Assembly (NCBI GenBank): GCA_963920575.1
Contig: OY986974.1
Span: 620,001-684,000, forward strand
Source: Narthecium ossifragum
Lineage: Eukaryota; Streptophyta; Magnoliopsida; Dioscoreales; Nartheciaceae
Direction of reading: 5' to 3'
Length of the DNA stretch: 64,000 bases
This document shows positions 58,594 through 64,000 of the stretch, one piece after another. Position numbers and translations under genes: made by a program. The notes beneath the pieces were generated by a model. It was not told where the DNA came from and did no database searches. It was given only the letters and a program-made list of their open reading frames with translations. Position 1 is the first letter of the stretch. Each line of letters starts with the position of its first letter.

Positions 58594-61222
58594 ATGTATG
58601 TTGGGAAGGAGGTCACTGCAGCTGTGCTCTGTTTCTTTCGTTCGTGCTCCCTTCCTGCTGGCTGGAATGAGACCTTGGTTTTCTTTGTCCCGAAGTGTGT
58701 GAACCCTAGAACGATCAAAGAATTCCGACCTATTAGCTTGTGCAATGTAAGCTATAAGATCGTTTCGACTATCATGGTGCGAAGATTGAAGGTGGTGCTT
58801 GGAGATGTGGTTGGGAAGGAACAATCGGCGTTCATGGCAGGGAGGTCCATACATGATAATATATGCGCTGCCCAGGAACTGCTCCACTCTATGGAGGTTG
58901 CACCTATGTCGAGAGCAGCCATGGTCATCAAAGTCGATTTTAGCTCGGCCTATGACAGGGTACGTTGGGCGGCCTTGAAGGAGATTATGTGTCGCATGGG
59001 TTTTCCAACGTCTTGGGTGGCTTGGGTCATGGCGTGTGTGACTTCACCAAGCTTTGCCTTCATCGTCAATGGCAGGATCTCTGGGCGCGCAGGATCTCAG
59101 CGGGGTTTGCGGCAGGGCGACCCCCTCTCACCCTATTTGTTTCTGTTGATGCAGGAGGTGCTCTCCATATTGGTCTCACGGCCAGGAGTGGGCATACGTG
59201 GGATGCAGCTGAGGCGTGGTGGAGGGAGATTCTCACATTTGCTCTACGCGGATGACTGCCTATTTGCAACTGAGGCGGATCCCATGGAGGCCCGTAGCCT
59301 TAAACTGCTGCTGGCTAGATTCAAGTCTTTCTCCGGCCTTGCAATCAACCCGGCCAAGTCTAGTGTTAGATTCTCTCCAGTGGTACCCCTCGATAGGCAA
59401 CAGGTAATATGCAGGATCCTAGGCATTGGTGAGACTACTGGAGTATGGAAATACCTGGGCACACCAGTCAGTGGTCGGAGGCTCAGGGCATCGGACTTTG
59501 GAGAGCTCATTGATAAACTAGTCCTGAAGGTGTCTTCGTGGAAGGCCGTTATGCTTTCGGAGGCGGGGCGAGTTACACTTGTTAGATCGGTTCTGCAAGC
59601 TATGCCAGTGCATGTCATGATGTCCTCGTGCGTGCCGGTCTCTGTTTTGCGCAAGCTAGAGATAGTATGTCGTGCGTTCCTCTGGAGAGACGCTGGTTCT
59701 ATGTCTCATGTGCAATGGGAGCTTATTTGCAAGCCAACGGAGTTGGGAGGCCTGGGCATCCGGAACCTTGTCCGATGGCAAAAGGCACTGCATATGAGAA
59801 GGGCGGTGAGCTTTCTGGAAGGGGACAACTCTACTTGGGAGGCGATTACTAGGGATAAGTATGAATGGAAGGGACTGCTCCCTTCACGCCCGCACTCAAG
59901 GCCTTCATCTTCATTCTGGAAAGCGATCTGTCGAGCAGCAGAAGAGCTTCGTTCGGGCTTAAGGTTCACTCCAGCCCCTGATAGCCTCATTGATCCACTG
60001 CTGGATTGGTGGGTGGGGGAGGGGCCGCTCTTGTTGTACCCAAGCCTTGCCAGAGTAGGTGGTATTTTGGAGGACTCCAAACTGGGGAACCTAATGATTG
60101 AGGGGCGATGGTGCGTAAACCTGATAGAGCGGGAGTTCCATGAAGATCTAGCCAAGGAGGTTTTGGAGGTACGTATCGACCCTGCGCTAAACAAAGATCA
60201 TGCTAGGTGGGTCTTCAACAGAACAGGGAAGCCAGATGCATCATCTCTTTACTTATGGTTGGTCATGAAGGAATGCAGGGGATCTGCTTACTTCCCTCAG
60301 GTTGTTTGGACTAATGTTTGGAGTTTGCCGGCAGGGCCAAGGGTTCGACACTTCCTTTGGAAACTCCTCCATGGGCGTGTGCCTTCTAGGGACTGCCTGT
60401 GGAGAAGGGGCCTTATCCACGATCGATCTTGTTCAAGAGAGTGTGGTGCTGTTGAATCGGTTCGGCATATTCTAGGCGATTGCCCCTATGTGCACATGAT
60501 GTGGAGTCTCCTTCTTCCTTCACATGAAAGATCACTTCAGGGCTGGAACCTAGATCTCATTCTCCAGTTGCTTACTCAGTCCTCGTCGGCCAATGTCTCT
60601 ATTAGATGGGTGAAAACACTGGTGGGGTATGGTTTATGGATGTTATGGAAGGATAGGAACGATGTCATCTGGAGAGGTGGGGGTGTCTCCGCTGAGTCTC
60701 TTGTGTGGCGAGTTTGCAGACTTGGGGGGGGGGAGTTCTGGCGTGGGAAGGGTTGGTCTCACGATCCTGGATATGTTCAATATCCAAGAGGAGATCATGG
60801 TTGTGCGGTGGTCCAAACTGATGGATCGTGGTTGCCTGGAAGTACAGAAGCCGGTATTGGAGTTGTCTGTTGGAGTGAAGGGGGGACACCGGATTGGACA
60901 TTCATGCAGAGAGGTCTAGCCAGATCCAGTGATGAGGCAGAGCTTTTGGCGATTTGGCGGGGGCTGGAATTAGCTGTGGCAAAAGGCATCAACAAGGTGT
61001 TGGTTGAATCGGACTCAAGGAATGCGGTCAACTTCCTTAACGGGCAGAGAGGTATGGGCTGTAGATCTACATCCGATTATTAGGAGAATTTGGAGCTTAA
61101 GTGCGATTCTAGGGGGTGTTATTTTTGTGCATATTCCCCGTGCTTCCAATGCTGTTGCGGATGATCTTGCCCGTCGGGCTCAGATGGGGGCTGATGGGGC
61201 GGTTTTGCTTGATGTATTGTAG
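58594..61222 (+). pseudogene. LINE reverse transcriptase / RNase H ORF2 fragment, frameshifted near its end
   Basis: An 829-codon frame (58594-61083) continues after a frameshift near 61050 in another frame to 61222. Reverse transcriptase blocks: FRPISLCNVSYKI, GRSIHDN, VDFSSAYDRV, SQRGLRQGDPLSP and YADD (about 59245-59256). Next comes the zf-RVT region (VWTNVWSLPAGPRVRHFLWK, with CxxC and HxxxxC-type residues near 60360-60490). RNase H follows with QTDGSW (about 60817), SDEAELLAIWRGLELA, VESDS and, in the shifted frame, HIPRASNAVADDLARRA. The frame keeps catalytic residues but lacks the N-terminus. The first ATG is not a real start. Confidence 0.88.
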
Positions 61223-61296
61223 TAGTGGTGTAGCTGTTGGCAGTATTGCCCAGCCAATTTGGCTCAACTAAGCAAAAAAAAAAAAAAAAAAAAAAC
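58594..61296 (+). mobile_element. 5'-truncated LINE (L1-type) ending in poly-A
   Basis: A 3' LINE portion: partial reverse transcriptase, zinc-binding region and RNase H, then a short 3' UTR and a pure A run (about 61273-61293). The endonuclease and the start of the reverse transcriptase are missing, the usual result of incomplete reverse transcription. The 5' junction lies near 58590-58600. A target duplication could not be fixed; AACACA on both sides is too short and overlaps the A tail. Confidence 0.85.
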
Positions 61297-63000
61297 ACAG
61301 GTAGAGGCTACAAATGTTATTTTCAAAATATCATTTGATAATAATACAAACGGTGTTAAAAAGTGACTCAAATTAGACCGTTTTTTTTTATAGACCTCAA
61401 ATTGAACTAATTGATTAGGTTAGATCTTATGTAATTGAGAATCTGGACCGGAGTTCTCTCTCCTCCGAAATAGAGTCTCATTTTACATAAGGTTCATCTT
61501 AATTGGGCTCGTACGGAATCTATAAAAGTAAAAGAGGAGAGATTGAGATTTGAGTGATTTGTACGGAGAGAGAAGAGAAGCTGGTACGGATGAGAGGAGA
61601 AGACTTGCAGCGGGGAGAGAGAGAGGCTTTTTGAGTGAAAAAGAGAAAAACGTAGAGAAAGTGAACAGCGAACAGAAAAGAGAAAAAAAAAAATTACGAG
61701 AGAGAATAGAGGGAGGAGGGACTCTGATGAAAGAAAGCTTGGTGATAGATTAAGCAAGTATTTATATAATCTTCTTGATCTTAGTGGATTTCTCACGTGT
61801 GCTCTCGTATTAATTTTTCTATTGTTTTTATTATCTTGTATCTTTTGATTTGATTCTCTATGTTTTTGTGTTCGAGCATCAATTTAGGACTTGTAAACAT
61901 CAATTAAGGATTGAGAATCCGACACTTTCATGCTAACAAACTGAACATTATGGCATGAGAAGTTTGATTCAAAGAGAGAAACAGCAAACTACACTATCGT
62001 AAAAATATCATTTGATACGTCGATCATGGAAAAAGGAAAAAGAAAAATGATGATATGTGTGCTTTTGTGCATGTTTGATGTGGCGCCTCCGTGGTGCTGA
62101 GATGGCTTATTAGCTGCTGCAGGACCCGCTTAAAAAGTTTATCCAATTGTTTTTTGAATTTTTATTTTCATACCATGATAACTTGTCATGTGAACTTGAG
62201 CAATGTTTGAGTAAACATGAAAGGAAAGACGAATTATGTCTGACCCCTTCAGGTCATGTAGCTTGCCACGTACCTCTCTATGCAAAATTACATATTAAAT
62301 TCATTATATTTTTTATTTTACAACTTATGATCATTTTATCTTTTTTTTTCTAATATAGACTACTAATGCCCCCGTGCCGATTGACACAGTAAACACTCAT
62401 TAACACCTCCCCAACACGAACCCCCCATCCCCCGCCATCCACTCCCTCTATGTAGATTTTTACATATGGTATATACTTATAAATTAAGAATCCTGATGTA
62501 TTAGTAATGAGAACCTATGTGAAATGATGTAACATTCAAAATGAACATATATAAACGGGGCGGGTTTATAACGATCGTCTCTACTCGATATCTATAACGG
62601 GTTTTTCCATTTCTTTTGACCTGACCTATTAACTCGGTATTCACCCAATTTACCGGCTTAAGTAATATTGGCCTATTTTTTTGATTATTTAAGCATTTTA
62701 TTCTAGTTTAGAGGGGCAATACCATACATTTTCAACAAAATTGGGAGGGGGGGGGGGGGGGCGTGGGCATTAAAAGTTAGAACCCAAGGTCAAACAATCA
62801 CTACCACTGGGGGTACTAGCTACTTGACCTATTTAATGGCTATAATTAGTCTTGGCATGTTTGGTTCAAGCAAAAAGAAGTTTTTTTTTGGATAAAAGAA
62901 AATTAAATCAAGCATTGGTCCGTAAAAGAATATCAGAACCAACACATTATCACATTAATCCTTTCCCAATATGACAGGCATTTGGCTAAAGTTGATAAAA
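61297..63000. other. Intergenic DNA, no gene recognised
   Basis: AT-rich with a purine-rich patch (GAGAGAAGAGAAGC, GAAAAAGAGAAAAACG; 61545-61735) that gives spurious Arg/Glu- and Ser/Phe-rich frames. A G run of about 15 lies near 62747-62761. The segment starting 62357 (CTACTAATGCCCCCGTGCC) resembles the one at 58227. Confidence 0.45.
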
Positions 63001-63169
63001 CTGGTTGGCACTCGATCAGGGCCGGCCCACAGCAAGATGGGCCCTAAGCGAAGGCATCAAATGGTGCTTTGATGGGGCTGGTCAGGCGGCAACAGAGCTT
63101 GGGCACTCCATCTCAAGTTCCGTCCGTGAATGGGCAATGCGGAGGGGTGGCCATGCCAAGCGCTTTACA

Positions 63170-63720
63170 AGGAAGAAAGGATTTTACACGATCCAGACGA
63201 ACGCCTCTGTTTTGGATGGGCTTGCTGGGATCAACGTGCTGTGCTTTGATGCAGATGGTCAACAGCGGTGGGAATTCTCTGAGGGCAAGCACGGGATGAT
63301 GTGGCAGATGCCGAGCTAGCAGCTCTTGAAAAGGCTTTGGAGTTGTGTACGCGGTTTCGTCTAGTCCGAGTACTCGTTGAGATCGATGCTAAGGATTTGG
63401 TGGCGTACGTGGGAGGACGTCAACGATGGACTCTACTGTTGCGAGATCGTCTGCAACGTTTTTGTTGGAACGCTGCCTAGTTCAAGGAGCTTCACCTCAG
63501 ATTCATCACAGGAGAAGCTAAAAGGGGCGCTGATCTTTTGGCCAGGCAAGCTTCAGGCAGTACTTTTAGTAGGTTCTAGTATCGGAGTCCTGTGCCGGCC
63601 TAGTTCTGTTTGTGTGTGCACTCTCCATTGCTTGGAGTAGACAAGCTTTGTTGTAATTTGCTTTTCAACAGCTTCGGCTCGAATTATCAAAACAAGAAAA
63701 AAGAAAAGAAAAAAAGTCGG
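63170..63720 (+). pseudogene. Decayed RNase H-like fragment (LINE 3' end remnant)
   Basis: Two frames give parts of a single RNase H domain: TNASVLDGLAGINV and DADGQQ (about 63200-63270), then after a frameshift DDVADAELAALEKALELC, VRVLVEIDAKDLVAYV (about 63295-63410) and, past a TAG near 63479, FKELHLRFITGEAKRGADLLARQAS. This order matches the C-terminal RNase H of plant LINEs. An A-rich tail (AAAACAAGAAAAAAGAAAAG, about 63689) may be the decayed poly-A end. Not a working gene. Confidence 0.75.
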
Positions 63721-63850
63721 TCTCGACTCCCATGATCGATGAAGCTTCCTTCTTACCAACCCTTTCTAGATAAATACGGTAGACATGCCTTATTATTTTA
63801 ATTATCAAAACTAGAAGAAAAAAAAAGTCGGTCTCTCTCTCTCTCTCTCT
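63672..63850. repeat. Short direct repeat with A-rich core and CT run
   Basis: AATTATCAAAACAAGAA ... AAAAAAAGTCGGTCTC (about 63682-63726) is echoed by AATTATCAAAACTAGAAG ... AAAAAGTCGGTCTC (about 63801-63836), roughly 118 bp apart. The second copy runs into a CTCTCT microsatellite. Confidence 0.6.
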
Positions 63851-64000
63851 CATAATGCTAACTATCATATATCAATTATTTTAATTTCATTTACATAAAC
63901 TTATATTATAACATTTATGTATTAAGCTTGCCATCTAAATAAAATTCCTAGCTCCGCCTCTGCCTATAGCTGCTTATCGTGGGATTCGTTTGTAGATCTA

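Overview
The window is nuclear DNA from a flowering plant. The evidence is intron-rich genes with GT-AG introns, a mitochondrial photorespiratory SHMT, a wall-associated receptor-like kinase, a complete SMG1 kinase gene, and a dense load of plant transposons (chromovirus Ty3/gypsy, LINE, solo LTRs, MITE- and SINE-like pieces). The protein sequences look monocot-like and probably non-grass, but this is an impression. No bacterial, organellar or viral genes were seen, and no CRISPR array, rRNA or tRNA gene.

Layout. Positions 1-6720 hold two unrelated-looking tandem arrays whose repeat units both average about 181 bp. The first (1-2271) is AT-rich; the second (2297-4684, resuming 6487-6720) is GC-richer. 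They meet at a perfect 9-bp-stem hairpin. The second array is split by a 1,802-bp solo LTR with a perfect 5-bp target duplication. About 190 bp beyond the array lies the start of SMG1 (6912-29448, + strand, 15 coding exons, 3,804 codons plus stop, intact), the kinase of nonsense-mediated mRNA decay. Its introns carry MITE-like, duplicated and low-complexity DNA.

Positions 29449-33219 are intergenic, with a SINE-like piece, a 103-bp direct-repeat pair and long poly-C/poly-G runs. An intact mitochondrial serine hydroxymethyltransferase follows (33220-39756, + strand, 15 exons, 517 aa), with a SINE-like element in one intron. A complete but broken chromodomain-type Ty3/gypsy element (40822-46397, minus strand) has 372-bp LTRs, a CAGGT target duplication, an iMet primer site and a polypurine tract. 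Next is a two-exon wall-associated kinase-like gene (47243-53306). Its 4-kb intron contains a solo LTR whose inverted relative lies just beyond the gene at 55015-55822. The right end is accessory DNA: MITE-like pieces, a second LTR-like block, a 5'-truncated LINE ending in poly-A (58594-61296), and a decayed RNase H fragment of another LINE (63170-63720).

The three host genes are functionally unrelated (mRNA surveillance, photorespiration/one-carbon metabolism, cell-wall signalling). They share strand but nothing suggests co-regulation. No convincing new protein system was found. The most notable signals are repeat architecture: the equal-period satellite pair with a hairpin at the junction, palindrome pairs inside the solo LTR, a defective yet young-looking gypsy copy, and an inverted LTR pair around a kinase exon.
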